Source: Pagrus major
Lineage: Eukaryota > Chordata > Actinopteri > Spariformes > Sparidae
Length of the DNA: 64,000 nt
Reading direction: 5' to 3'
NCBI RefSeq assembly: GCF_040436345.1
Contig: NC_133221.1
Location: forward strand, 30,158,589-30,222,588
Part shown: piece after piece, positions 11,301-26,300 of the stretch
Numbering within the stretch: the first letter of the stretch is position 1
Layout: every line of letters begins with the position of its first letter
Program-made: the position numbers and the translations under genes
The notes under the pieces: generated by a model
What the model saw: the letters and a program-made list of their open reading frames with translations, nothing else
The model's database searches: none
What the model was told of the DNA's origin: nothing

Positions 11301-14300
11301 TTCATTAGCATGCTACCAAACCTGACAACCTCACTGTGAAGGCAGTCCCTGAATTGTTGTTTGCCAAGCGACTGATGTGGTCAGTGATAATGTGATTCAG
11401 TATCAGCTCAGTTTGAAGATTCTCTGTTACATTGGTAGATGGATGAAATGGACAGGGAAAAAAAATATATTACCCAAATTGTTGAACTATATCTTTGATG
11501 CAGCCCTAAAATTACTGTGATAAAAGTCAGATATGGGAGTTTCTGTGAAAAGGCTTAAACATGGGAAACCCACTGATTCCATTCTTAAACACACACATGC
11601 TTTTATCAAGAGAGATTGGATGTGTTTTTTCAGTTCCTTTTATGCCAGTAAACACAACCTCTGGCAACTTAACTCTCCAAATAAAGAATGCTGGCATCTC
11701 ATAAAGTCAACCCCCTCATTTGTTTTAACTATGCCACTGGCTTCACACACCACTGAGCCACACAGTGCAATAAACTTTCTGTCTATTTATACTCCCTCTT
11801 TGACACAGCTACGACGTGGTTTTTGCCTCGGGTCCTAAAGAGCTGTTGAAGAAGTTCCAGCAGACCAGACACAAGGTGGTGTTCTCCTCCGAGAGCCTCA
11901 TCTGGCCCGACAGACACCTGGAGGACAAACACCCCCATGTCAGGGAAGGCAACAGGTTCCTGGGCTCAGGGGGTACGTCCAGCAGTGCTGTCAGTCACAC
12001 AGCTGGGGCAGCCCACATGGCTTCATCTTTTCACATGATGTCACTTTTTCCCCTGAATTTGTTTTTTTCAGGAGGTGCTTACTCTGTCTGTCTGTGCAGT
12101 ACTCCTATAAATCAAATAATTTGTTCAAGGTTTTAGGCAGAGATCAACTGAATACAACAAACCAAAGGTACTCATCCAGTTTAAAGTTTCCATGAAGGCA
12201 AAATTAATGTTTAAGTGCTTTTTGTATGTTTTCACATACTGTTTACTGTGTCCTGATCTCGTCTCACCTATACGCTGGTATAAGGCCCAACAATGGCAAA
12301 AAAAGGGTAATTTTGTAGGGACTCTTGCATTTTAGAGTTCGAAACTTTCTGGAAAATGATTTTTAAAAAAATGTTGACTAGTCATCCTGCACTTGGGGTG
12401 TATATCAGTGTTCAGTCCAAAAACACCTTTTTATGTTGTGTCATGAATATATAAAAGGACGCCACAGATGCAGCTTTGTTGTTAAAGTAACTGATGCTAA
12501 TGCAGCTGCCATTAGGTGCAGCTAGCAGTCCAATTTGCTGACTCAGTCCCAGGATGCCAGGAGCCAAACCCAATAAAAAAACACCTTGGTGCCATATTTC
12601 GTGTTGTCAAAATGGCCACAGTCTTGTCAGAGGCCGTGTTATATAGTCCTGGTCTGGCTGTGTTCACTGTGAGCTGCCAGTCTATAGAATCTGTGGCAGG
12701 GGGGCGTAACTCATATTTAGCTCTACTGACTACTTGAAACATAAATCACTATCTGCGACAAGTCCCTCTACAGCTGCCTGTTCTTACAGGAAACACATAA
12801 CTATGCCAAAGGAAACAGAACTCCAATTGCTGTTCCATGGAAACGACTAAGGCACCCTGTGGAGATTTCACCACCAGTTGCACTACAGAACAATGTCTTG
12901 AGTGGGTCCTTATTTGTTGATGTGGTTATAATGTTTGACCACAGGGGTGATGAGACACAGTCCTGGCAATGGTTGTGTACTATTCCACTGATCTTCAGAT
13001 GGATGTAATGTGCCAGTAAACACAACACAAGCTGCAGTTAGCTGAACAATATTTCATCAATCACCATCATCCCCATTGAAATGATTCTGACTGGATTCCA
13101 AACTAAACTGTCAACAAAGACGCCCCAAAAGCTTTACAACACAATATAGCTTTCTGACATGTACAGAGTGGTTCCGCCTGCTGTAAAGCACCTTATCCGC
13201 CTGAAACATGACAGCAATTCATTGAGCACACAGTTCGCTTAAATTCAGCCTGTGTCTTATTGACAATGTGACAATTATTTAAATGACATTTCACACTTAG
13301 TAGTAAGCAGTTTACCTGTTAGAGCCTCTCAAAGGAAACAACAACAGACAAACTGATTATAAAAGCTGGTTATTGATCACTGAACTTGTGTATAACTTTA
13401 GGTGATTGTTCAAGACCTTATAGTGGTATTGTTACATTATACATCCACCATGTTTTTGTCCCTCCCAGAAACTTTTTCACATCACCTAATGTAACCCCCA
13501 CGACGGGGCAACCATGTGCATCTCTTTATCGTATTCTTTACCTTTGCACACCACATATGATAAAATCTTCACTTGCCCTTAAGACCTTTCTGCTTACACC
13601 ACTCTAACATAAATATCACTATCTGATAGAGAGTGGCAGGGATGACACACCTGGAAGTTTGCCCTGATTACCTCCACAAAAAGGACTTTTAAACTGGATT
13701 TTGGATTCTTGCAGAAAATAAGATCTGTGGTAAACACAAGTTTATGATGCCTGTATGTTTTGATAAGCAAGATAATGTTCCCAGATGAACACTTGCTTAC
13801 TTGACTATGATTTTTGAAGCGCACAGTTTCTGAGTGCAACACCCTGTTGTAAATACAAATCCCAGGTCAGTGACAGTTTGTCAGATGTAACGAAGGTGCT
13901 AACCACGAACAAAACTCATTACGTCATAACAATGTTATGTGTTGAAAACTTGTATGTTGAAGTAAACATGTATGTAACACTGTGATCCTACCCTCTCACT
14001 GAAGTTACATAGTGCAGAAACAAGTGATAGAGACAGAGACACCATTCACCCTGTTACAAGACGCTGTACCATCAACATGATTTTGAAGCTGATATTTTAA
14101 GGTAGAAAAGTTACATAAAGTTGCTTTAAAAACCCGTTCACACTTTTCAATTCAAACATTAGGTATTTACTAACCTATATTATGTTGTAGAATAAGACGT
14201 GACGATATCTGAAGCTTGTGTTAACCACAGACCTCATTTCAGTCATTTAACAGAAAAGTCATTTAAAAACCACTGACTTTGAGACCAGGGATCCAGAAGC

Positions 14301-17300
14301 TCAAAAATGCTAATTTATTACAGTGTTTTCACTCTATACTACCTGTACATCGCTTAACACTGTTATGTTCATGTACACAGCAGGTGCGGCTGTAGATTTT
14401 AGTCTTGTCTTAATGACATGCTTGATGTTTGAAGAAAGGACCGTGGCCTGTTGTTTTTATAGCAGAGAAACAGCAGGTCTGTAGTCAGCCGTCACTGCTG
14501 GGCCGAGCCCATTCAAACCCTGCTGCAGTCATTAGTCAAGGCAATTTGAAACAGAGCACGTTTATTTGAGTTCATCTTTAAGATTATGGAAATGAAAATA
14601 GGTTTGACTTGCATTCTCACTTCCTGTCTGTTTCCTCTGGGTTTGTTTCTATCCTCAGGTTTCATTGGCTACCTTCCCAACATCAAAGAAATGGTTGCTG
14701 ATTGGACAGGAAAAGACAACGACAGTGACCAGCTGTTCTTCACCAAGATTTACATTGATCCAGTCAAAAGAGTGAGATTTATACATCATCTGCTGTGTTG
14801 ACAGCTGTACTTTGATTTATTTCATTTCATTAAATACTTAGTACTAGAGCTACTAATAACAGTAATGGTAGCAATTCATTTTTAACATTGTTATATAATT
14901 CCTCTGGGATATTTTATTATGTGCCATTAATTTATCAAATATTGACCTCAGTTCTACAGAGAACCGGGCCTTTATTTTTAATTATATGTCATCATATTTG
15001 AGTAACAAGTCTTCCCATTTTTTTATTTGTTGCTTTTAATGCAAACTCAACACTTCCTCCATGTCTACCTGTTGTATTGTATTGTTGTGTTCAGTATAAC
15101 GATTATTTCTAAAGAACTGATTTTAACAGAAATTCTGCTTACACAATACAAGTTAATTATTTCCTCCTGTCAATGAGACTCAGCACTTTCTGCACAGATG
15201 TTTCAGATTAAAAGCCAGTAGCTTAGTGGGCTTAATCCCTCCTGTTTCTGGTCAAAGGAAGTGTTGAGTTTTATTGAAGGTAGTTAAACGGTAAAAGAAA
15301 AAATCAACAGTTTAGAAGTGACTGGAATGAACTTGTGAATGAAAACAGTATTAGAGAGAGAAAGTTAGAGCAGCAGGGTGGAGAGTATTACATGACTGTT
15401 GTTGTACTGATGGAAATGGTGCTGTGAAAATGGACATTATACTGAATTTACCATGTTAGCTGAATGCAGGTTATTTCATCCAACCTCAATATTCTTGACC
15501 CAGCCTTCTTTATTTTTGGGCTCAGTTTGACACTCACTAGTTCAATACTGCTTTTATTTGTGAATTAACTACTAATATGAATGCAGCATATCACGCGTAA
15601 ATAATGCATTTCCATGTTTCAGAAATCCATAAATATCACATTGGACAGCAAATGCAGAATGTTCCAGAACCTTCATGGAGCCCTGGGTGAGTACCTGCGA
15701 TTAAGTTTCTTAGTCTGGTAGTGAAATGTATGAAACAAAGACATGCCTCTGAGACACACCGTCTATTTTACTGGCTCCAGAGGTCTGTGCTACAATGTTA
15801 GAAATGTTATGTGCACCTTTCCAATTACACCTTTTAAGAAATTGTATGTTTCTTATCACCTAGAAGGCAGCTGTGCTTCATGCAGTCTACCACATGTGAC
15901 ACTAACCAGCATTCTGTCTTGTAAAGCCAGATACTCGATTTTTGGGGCTGATGCAGATTTATCATGTACACACATCTTTTGTCAGTGATCCCTTAAATGT
16001 ATGCATTATCCTTAAACAATTGCAGCAGATGGGGACTTGATTTAAAACTTTAAAAATGAAAATATATATATGTATATATTTATATTAAAAATGGCTCCAT
16101 AGCTCGTCCGACATAATTCAAGTCTCTGGAAGCCCCAAGATCTCAAATTGATTTCAAAAGAAGTTATTTAAATCCTTTTTTAAAGGAAAATCTCCACTGT
16201 AGCTGCTAAAACGTTAGCATGTGCCCCTCTGAAGCTACAGTTAAGATTTTGGGGGGATTTTGGGGATTGCAGGGTTTTTGCAGGGACTTGGATTATGATA
16301 GATCATTTATACTGATTTTATTTATTTATTTATTTTTATTTTTTACTTCAGTTGTTTAGGAGAATGCTGCAACTCTGTTTTGCTGTGAAGCTCCAAAATG
16401 TTTTGTGGACTACAAAAATTCACCCGACTTTTCATTGGGATGGGGATGTTGACGGATGTTTATAACAGCTGAATTTTAATATTTGGGAGAAAAGTTCATT
16501 TAAGATTTTTTCCTCAGTAGTAACTCTATCCTCAGAGGTTTCACAGCTGAAGGGTTTGCAGTTGCTCTAATTTAGATGGAGCTGCACGTTTAGACTTGAG
16601 CTGAACTCTCAACAGTCTGCAGCATTTTTTCCCTCTGAGGAGGTGGAAGGAATTTGTGAGTTCCATGTGAGATGGATGTGTTAGACAACATGAGTTTACA
16701 GAGTCTGTCTGTAAACTCTTTCATCATCTCCTTTTCCCTGTAAAAAGGTATTTCACAATAGTTTTAACAGTATATTTTTAGTTGTTGTTGTCAGTTGTGT
16801 GTTGAAAACTTGCATCTGTTGGTCTTGGAAGCTGTGTTCAGTCCCACTCTGGTGTCCTGCCGTGTTCATTGGGAGGCAGCTGAGCCCTGTTGGCCAAGGT
16901 GCCTCCGCTTGTAAACCAGGCAGACTTCAGTCAGCTAAGGGGCCACTTAGCACCAAGTCTAACGGTAGCTAGCTACAGTTAAGGTTAGCTAGCAAAGAGC
17001 AGCAGTCGTTGGTTACTCTGGTGATATGCTGCCCTCATATTTTTGGAGTTACCTTGGAATTCTGACAAATTACACCTTAAATCAAATTACCAAATTCCAG
17101 GTGATATGAATATCTGTAGTTTCCAAAACTACAGGAAGTGAACATGTGAAGGCTAAATTTGATGTGTGTGTGTATTTCCAGACGAGGTGGTGCTGAAGTT
17201 TGAGGACAGACGGGTACGAGCCAGAAATTTGCTGTATGATACCCTGCCTGTCATCATCCATGGAAACGGACCAACCAAGGTATTGACCTATCGATCCGTA

Positions 17301-20300
17301 CTGACCAATCACATGTTACACACAGCAGGCTGATAGAGCAAACCATCAGTAACTGTTGCCGAGATGCAGCAGGTGGTGCAGATGTTTAGAAGAGTGAGCT
17401 CCAAGCCTGTTCACAATGTGTAGTCACTTGTTTCAAATGTGAAGTATAAAACCGATACGACACTGCACGATTCCAGCTTGCAAAATGTGTGTTGTCAAGA
17501 CATCTTCCAGCAATGAGCAGCTAAATCAGGCATTTCTCGGACTGTGGACAACAAATTCATGAGTGGAAGGAATGATGAATTAACAGCCTTTAACAATGCA
17601 AGCAGACAGTCAGTGTGGTTCTCCTTAGTCTCTCTGTGAAATATGTTTCAATAGCAACCCCTCTATATTACTGCTGTCCTGTGAACATTGTAACTTCCTA
17701 CAAAACAAAAGGCAGATCTGCTGCATGTCCTCTTTGTTCCTTTAAGAAAAACTCAGTATCCAAGACATGGCATATTTTCAGATGTGTATTCTCTATACTA
17801 GACATTAGACTGAGATGTGATAACCTGCAAAAACACACGTTTGTTTTCCAGCTCCAGATCAACTACTTGGGTAACTACATCCCCAACACGTGGACATTTG
17901 AGAATGGATGCACAGTGTGTCACGAGGACCTCCGCCCACTCAAAGCTCTTAAGGTCTATTCACAGGCAGTTGACTACACTATTGAGAATTATAATAACTG
18001 GGTGCATTTTCCATAAACATTTCTCCAAATAGGTGCCAAATCTATCAGCTAACCTTTCCCTTTGAACTTGAATATGATGCTTGTTTTCTTTTTGCCAACA
18101 GGAGAGTGAATACCCACTGGTGGTGATTGGCATCTTCATTCAGCAGCCCACCCCCTTTGTCGCAGTGTTCTTTGAACGTCTGCTGAAGCTTCAGTATCCC
18201 AAGAACAGGCTCAAACTGTTGATTTTCAACCAGGTAACAGGAGAACATGTAATTCATTAACTTTTTCCTTACATCCCCAAAGGCAAGTGTATTTCTCTGA
18301 ACTGTTACAGCAACAAAATAACTTCACCTGAAAATCAAGCTTATATAAAACAGGTAGACAGGTAGAGATGTGCTGATAACATTTTTTCCTTCTCAATAAC
18401 GATTCTGATACATGAACTTGCGTATCGGCTGATATTGAATACCGATCTGATACCAGTGTGTTTTTAAAAAATGCATAACATTATTATTATTATTATTATT
18501 ATTATTAACAGCTGTAAACTGTCCTGTATGGATGTGACATGATTGCTGTTATTGTTGTACAGCCTGGCTCACCCCTTTTTTTAAAAGATGAACACATACA
18601 TATGTTGAACGATGCTATAGAACTATCTATTATTATCTAGTTTGACAGTCATTACTTAAAAAGAACACAAATATTAACTAATGTAAGTTTGCTGACCTGT
18701 GTTTGAAGTCCCTCTTTTAGGGCTGATAAATTACGTGGTATCAGAATCCTGAAACATTCCTATAAGAGGTAGAGTATTTTTTATTAGACGAAGAAATCAA
18801 AATGTATACATATAAAAATAGAAAACTAACTACCAAGACAAACAATAATGTTTTGGGTTTTATGTTTCATTGATGTCACTCATTTAAGCCCCTTTCACAC
18901 ATGCACTGTAACTCTGGATTTTATTCAGAGTTTACTCGGAGGAGCTGTATGTGTGAACACAAATGTCTGCATTATTTGACTTTACCTTGCCAGGTCACAA
19001 ATCCGAGTGAGCAGAGCGTGAATAGAGCGAGTGGGTGTGTCGACGACTTGTCTTACCCCGTGTTAGGTGCCGGTTTAATCAGCTGTAACACATACTCAAA
19101 CATACACCAGGACATGCGAAAATAGCGTTATACTTCTGCAAAACATCTTGCCTGAATGTTTCTGCGCTCATTCTCTTGCACTTCCATATGGTTCCTTTAC
19201 GCTGCTGCTGGACACAGAATAATTATTTATTATGCTACAGCTTTTTTTCTACGCTGGAATTTTCAATGCACGGAGTGTAGCTGCTCTGCTTGCCTGTATA
19301 TTACATTCCCACTCCTTCATTGATAATGTGAATATGTCCAAATAAATGCAGTATTGATACCAACGGAAAAACAGCCATTGCAGAGAAGTCTGTAGCCTCC
19401 TAGGTGCCGCCCCCCACCCATACATAATATTTCCAACATGTGTGAACACGTCTGACACGGACATTCTCCTGTTGTGTGCTGCATGTGTGGACAAGCAAAT
19501 GTGGACAATATCCTGATCTAAGGTATGAATATAAAAACAGACTTGGAAAAAATAATGAACCCCTCTGAACCCAAATGATGAAACCTTTGTCAAAACCTGA
19601 ACACACATGCAGCATACACACTGCTGAGATCTGTCACTCACTTTTCCCAGTGAATTGGTTTCAGTGCAAACAGGAACTGATGTCTTCTTTTTTTAGGAAC
19701 TGTTAACTTGCTAGCAGCTTATGTAGTATGATGATGGTGCAGATTCACCAAAATGCCAAAGCATGATGGGAATTGTTGCACCAACACTCAGAAGCTTTGT
19801 CCCGATAGGAATGAATTAGAATACAAGCTCTAGGAGTAGGGCTGGGTTTAAAAAATGAATTTTCAGATTTTCAACCCAATCTTCATTTGAATGAACCGAT
19901 ATTGATTCATAAAATCCCCAAATCAATCCTTTAGTATTTGCCTTTTCCTGCAGATACCTGTCAGGGTCTGAAATTAGCACCCGCTAAGCACCACATGCAG
20001 GTAGATTTTCTGTTTGGAAAAGTAAGTAAGTCCTTAAATGCTATTGCCGCACTGACAGATAAATGCTTGTACCAAAACAGTCATGTAATTAGAAGCTATA
20101 TAGAGTCTAGAGAGAGTCTGAGAGTCTGCCTAGTTTTGGTGTACAATACAAATACAAACTGTTTGTATTGGAGTTTCACACTCAGCACAGGGACTTCATG
20201 TGGCATTCCGGTGCACTTTTACTATTTTTTGACCAAGGCGGGTTCAGGTGCTGGTTTGGAGCCAGTGCCTACTCTGAGACCAGTTCTTTGCATTTCATCA

Positions 20301-23300
20301 GCCATAGAACTGACTCCGGCCCAGGGAAACTGGAAACTCTGGTCGAAAAGGGATATTTGTAAACTCAGAAACATTTGCTTGAATGGCCACCATGGTTGTT
20401 TAAAATGGGATTCTTTTTTTTCTTATCCTGAAAATAATGTACAGTACATAGCATGTCTTGCTAAGACTATGTAGTGAGGGACTGTGCCATAAGCCTGTAA
20501 AAAAAGGCAAGTGTTTAACAGATTGATGCTCAAAAGTGGATAAACCTCTTTGCTTTTTAATGCCTCCATTTTGCCACATTATAACACTCAAGCTTGTCAT
20601 CAAAATAAAAGCCCTGCTATTCCACCCCTTGAAAAGCAAACAGAGTTGACTTTCATCTATAGAAAAAGCTACTGGCTGTGCAAACATGCACAATAATAAC
20701 AAGTTTGATCGTTAATCCAATCTCAGTAAGGGCCTGCCTTTTGCTCTATGCGTCAGTAGTAACTCAGACTCTCTGTTATTTGTTCTTCCCCCGCAGGAAG
20801 TTCATCACGAGCGCCATGTCAGCTCTTTCCTGCGTGATCATGGAAACCTTTATCAGGGTGTCAAGTTCATTGGGCCTGAAGAGGGGATGGATGGACCTGC
20901 ATCCCGCAACCTGGCCTTGTGAGTTCCCAGTAACCAGTGGATGACTGGATGACATATCTTGAGTTAGAAATATTTATATTTAATAAGAAACTGAGCTAAC
21001 AAATATGTGTGTTGACATTCATACTGTTTATGCAGAGCATGTGCCAGGACTGGTCTTGGATTTTGTTTAACATTCATCTTGTGTCTTTCCTTCCTCTCAG
21101 TGATATGTGCCGGAAGGACAAGGACTGTGAATATTTCTTCAGCATTGACATTGAAGTGGTCTTAAAGGAGGAGAACACACTCAAAATTCTAATTGAACAA
21201 AACCTGCAAGTATATTTATCAGTATTGAAGTATTAATAATAATCTTGTGCTAGCGGATGCCTTGGCGCTGCTGAAGTCAGGAATCATACATTGAAAATCT
21301 CGGCATTTCTATTTGACTAATCTATTTGCATGAGTTTTGGTTTTACTAACTGTATTTGGCTGGTTATAGAAGGAATATAGTAACACTGCTTTCATTGCTC
21401 TTTAGTCCTATTGTGGCCCCGATGATAACTCGAGTTGGTCGACTGTGGAGCAACTTCTGGGGAGCCCTCAGTGCAGATGGCTACTACGCCAGGTCCGAGG
21501 ACTATGTGGACATAGTTCAAGGCCGCAGAGTGTAAGTTGTTCTCTAACGACTTCACAGGGTCTTTTACCACGAAAGACTTTATATCATTGACAGACGAGA
21601 CTGATGAGCCACTGAATGAACTATTCAGACAGAAGACTGCAGAAATGCACCACATGCTCCGTAGAATTACTGACTACAAACTGCATGTGATTACAAGTCA
21701 TGAGTCTTTTATGTATTAGAAAAATCCTTAACAACATTATTCCACAATCGTAACGTGGTTCTTTTCAGGGCCTTAGTAAAAGATACATTCTGTTGAACTC
21801 ATAACCTACCATCAATTCTTAGATAAAAGCCTGTGTTCATAAAGCCAAACAAATAAGGGCCAGGTAAGAAGACGGAGGGGGGTGAAATTACCCATCACTC
21901 ACATGGTAAATTAAGCAAAATCAGTATAACAGAGTCATGGCAAACTCACCATTCTGCTGTTGTTACTGTCTTTATTTAACAGAACAGTCTTAATTTTGTC
22001 AGCTAGTTTTTCATGTAGTCTTTGCTATTTGAGCTAATCTAGTCCACCTCTTCCTGCTTGTTGTAGTCAACTGAAAAGTCATTTTAGTCTTCAAAGAAAA
22101 CAGTGACAATTTTAGTCTGGTTTTAGTTGATGAAAACTGTTGATATCTCAGTCTTAATAAATCATCAGATTGTATTCAGTCAGATTGTATCAATCTAGTC
22201 TTGGCCAAACCAAACATTTTGTCAGTTCAGACAATTGGACAGCTTATTTGTGTGTTGTAATATACTCACAGAGTAAGTACTTTATGTAGTTTATGCTGGC
22301 ACATTAACTGCAAACAGTTTTTGAGGTATGTTTTTGTCTGTAATTAGTTTTAATAATATATTCAAATTCATTTTGATGGTAATGTGGAGGACAAATTAAC
22401 CCAGCATTTAAGTAAAAGTCACAATATACATGCTAAAATACATCAGTTAGTAAGTTAGCTGCTCAGGTGTTCAGTGCATACTGGGCTGGTGTTTTTGATT
22501 GCAAGGCATACGGCTTTTAGCCAGTTAGCTCGCTAGCACGCTTTAGACCGTAGCTCCTACTGCTGCTTTAAATAAACGTGCAGTCTAAAGGGCACTGAAC
22601 TTAGTCCAGGGCCAAAAGCATTCTTAAAACCTCCCTAGCCCTAGGCGAGGAAGTGTTCACACAAGCTTCTCACTAACATACAATGAAATATTCTTCTAAA
22701 GCAGGAAATTAAGCCTGTCTCTAATACAGACCTGGTTCTGTCTCGCTATATGAGAATTTACAGAACTACTTTACTTTAACTAGATATTTTTTTAACTAGA
22801 TCTTTTCCTTATATATAGATCCTAGGGTCTGTATGTAGATTTTCTAACACTGTCTTGTTTTTTAGGGGTGTGTGGAACATCCCATATGTGTCCAGTGTGT
22901 ACCTGGTGAAGGGCAGCCTCCTTCGGTCAGAGCTCACAGAGTCCAAGCTCTTTAACTCACACATCTTAGACCCTGACATGGCATACTGCCACAACATTCG
23001 CAACAAGGTCAGTGAGAGAAAAGAAGGCTTCCATGTTGACTCAGTAGACTAACTACAGCACCTAAACGACTCAGTCATTTTTTGCTCCTTCTGATACTTT
23101 TTGTCATAAGAGGTCTATTTGGTGTAAGTCCTAATGAAACGTAAATGTTTATAACTGTAAATGTAATATTCTCCATTATAATACTTGACCTGTTGTGAAT
23201 CTTTCTCTCAGGGAATCTTCATGTATGTAAACAACATGCACACTTTCGGTCGCATCCTGTCAACAGAAAACTATCAGACCGTCCATCTTCATAATGATTT

Positions 23301-26300
23301 GTGGCAGATCTTTGAAAACCCAGTGGTGAGAAAACATCTACTTTGCACTGTTATTAGGACTATCTGTCTTAGTATTGGTGATAGGGTCAGTGTGTGGTGC
23401 TCACGCTGATTGTTTTTTATTGCAGTGGCAGTTAATAAGGTCATTGGAGATTAGCTGAGGTGGTGTGTATCAAACCTTTTGGAATGGTCCAAAGCTCTGA
23501 CCTAACGCAGGACTGAGGAGCTTTGTATTAAGAAGCTACAAAAGAGCTTTGATTAAAGTCTACAATTATTATTGTTATTATAATTTGGGCTTTTATACAT
23601 TAAGTTCTTTCTTTGTGTAAAATCACATTGTGTCTGTTTGTCTACATGTACATGTTTATTTGCATACAGAGCAGAGTAGTGAGATCTGATTACAAGTGGT
23701 CACTTGAATCTCATGTTAATGCAGGTGTGAACTGACGGACTCAGAGCTGTCCACTTGTGATCAGGTCACTCGGGACAGATGTTAGGACCAGGTCTGAACA
23801 GCCATTAAGTGTAATTCTTCAGTGTTGACTGTTGTAACCTAAAAAACTACAGTTATGTATTCCCACAATGCCCTCCCTCAGGCACTGAATCAGCCAATAG
23901 CTTGCCTCTAAAAATGACATGTCAGAGCTGCATCACATGGTTGTGATGTTAGATGCAGTTAGAAAGAAATACACTGTGCGATTGTGCTCATTTTCAATTC
24001 TTCCCCTTGTCATGATTCAGATTATTTCATTTTTTCTTGTCTCTGTGATGTAACTGAACAAGGCCAGGAGATCTTTGAGATTTCTGAAATCCTTTAGAAG
24101 CTAAGACCAAATCTTACCACTGTTTATGCACAGCTTTTTTTCTTAGTTCTACTTAATTACTCTTATAATAACACCTACCAGCCTTAGATCATCATTTCAA
24201 CAACAGCTGCAGTAATAGTAGCAGTTGTAGTGGCAGGGTTGTCAGCAGTAGGTTTAACAATAACATAAAAAGAAGCAGAGCAACAGCAGCAAAAATAGTC
24301 ATAATTGTGGTCGTTGTAAAAGTGGTAGTACTGCTGGTGGAGGTAGTATAGTAGTAGCATTGTCTGTCAGTGTAATTAAAATCTATGAAGGTCTTACATG
24401 CAGCATATTAAATACATGAACTGTGTAATAAGGAGACATTGTAAACATGCTCTGTATTTGTGTGCTTTGTTTTTTCAGGACTGGCAGGAGCGTTACATTC
24501 ATGAGAACTACACTTACATCATGAAAGACAAGCTGATTGAAACTGTAAGTTGTAATACCAGTTGACCTACAGACAGACAGATGACATGAGTTGTTTGCAT
24601 TGATATATAGTTAAAATGTAGGCTGGTGTTTTTCAATAGAAAGAACGCAACTCATTTAAACTCCTGTGTCACTGCAGCGGACTGCTGAGTACAAAGTACA
24701 AAGGTTACAAGGTTAATTGTCATTTTTTAAATCACAAGGGTTCAAAAAACAAAACAATGTTTGAGTCCTTTGTGCTACATCTATAAACGCATAATAGTGC
24801 AGTTTTTGTGGAATATTTAATGTCAACAAGAATCATCAAACAATACTTGACTTAGAATCTATTATATATTATACTAACAGTTACACTTTATTATACAATG
24901 CCATACCCATACAGTACCTTATATCTGATATTCTATTCAGGTGTACTCTGTGTTATATTGGCGTACTATTGAGTGCAGCAGGGATGACACATTTTTTTCG
25001 GCTAAGCATCGCCCTGGTTCCTTTGACAAAAGGCCTATAGGATCTTCAAATGGAGTTTGGTTTATTGCACAAAAAAAGCTCTGTGGCAAACACAAGTTTA
25101 TGAGACTTATATGTTTTGTCCGGCAAGACACATTTTGTTCATTCACAGATGGACACCACTTTTATGATTTTTGAAGCGTAGATTAAATTGGCTAAAGTAA
25201 AAGCAAATGGTAGGCTATAAACCAACACACTTGGCTACATATTGATTAATCTACAAATTGTAAAGTGGGATAAGCAAGTAGATGAGTATCTGTATTTGGC
25301 ATGATGAAGTCAAATGTCCCCGACAACTTCTGTTGTTCATTTAGCCACTTGTTAGCAACCGCGTTTTTTTATGACAAGTAAATGCTTTAAAAATGCTCCT
25401 ATATTTTATCTTATCTTATCTTATGTCTCACTGTGGCTTAATTGTGCCATGTCTCCTGCCCCCCAGCCTTGTCCTGATGTGTACTGGTTCCCAATCTTCT
25501 CTGATGTTGCTTGTGACCACATTGTTGAAGAAATGGAAAACTTTGGTGATTGGTCAGGAGGACGCAATACGGTTTGTTATCATATTATTAGTATTTATTT
25601 GTTTGTTTGGGTATTTTGCTGGCAGAATTAGGAGGGTTTGATGTTTAATCACTTGGGATTTATTTCCAAACTGACTCATTTTCTTGTTTGTCAGGACCCC
25701 AGAATCCAAGGTGGCTATGAGAATGTTCCCACAGTCGATATCCACATGAATCAAATCAACTTTGAAAAGAATTGGCACAAATTCTTACTGGAGTACATAG
25801 CTCCAATAACAGAGAAAATGTATCCTGGTTACTATACCAAGGTAAGACTTGTGAACACAGGGGTGGGACCATCATTGTCACACATTCTTATGAGATGGAA
25901 AATTCAAATAATCCCTCTTCTTAAACTGATCCCCTAGGTTGAACATGATTAAGAGGTTTTACTTCCAAAAGTGATGTTTGCCATGAAATGACTGTCCTCA
26001 TTTATCCTACTCACTCCAGCTTTGTTACAGAGTGGACATTGCTGTAGTGCTTGTACTGCCCAGAAGTGCACCTGAAATATGGGAAGGGTTACTAGTCAGT
26101 GTATCATCTGCAGTAGATGACTGTCAGCTCTTCCCCTGTGTGGAGAATCAGCATGGAGCACCGACAGGGAAGCAGAGCATTGTACTGCTAAATGTTACCA
26201 ACAGGAAAACTTTAGTATTTTAGCCACCTGAAAGGTGAGGAAGGAAAGAAAAGGAAGGCAATTCCCTGATGTACGAACACACTGTGGTAGCACCAGCAGT

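Noticed and set aside
21206-21217. GT donor at 21210 for plod1 exon 11
   Set aside because: Phase 0 there would put exon 12 out of frame (stop or wrong residues), while GC at 21206 gives the family sequence exactly.
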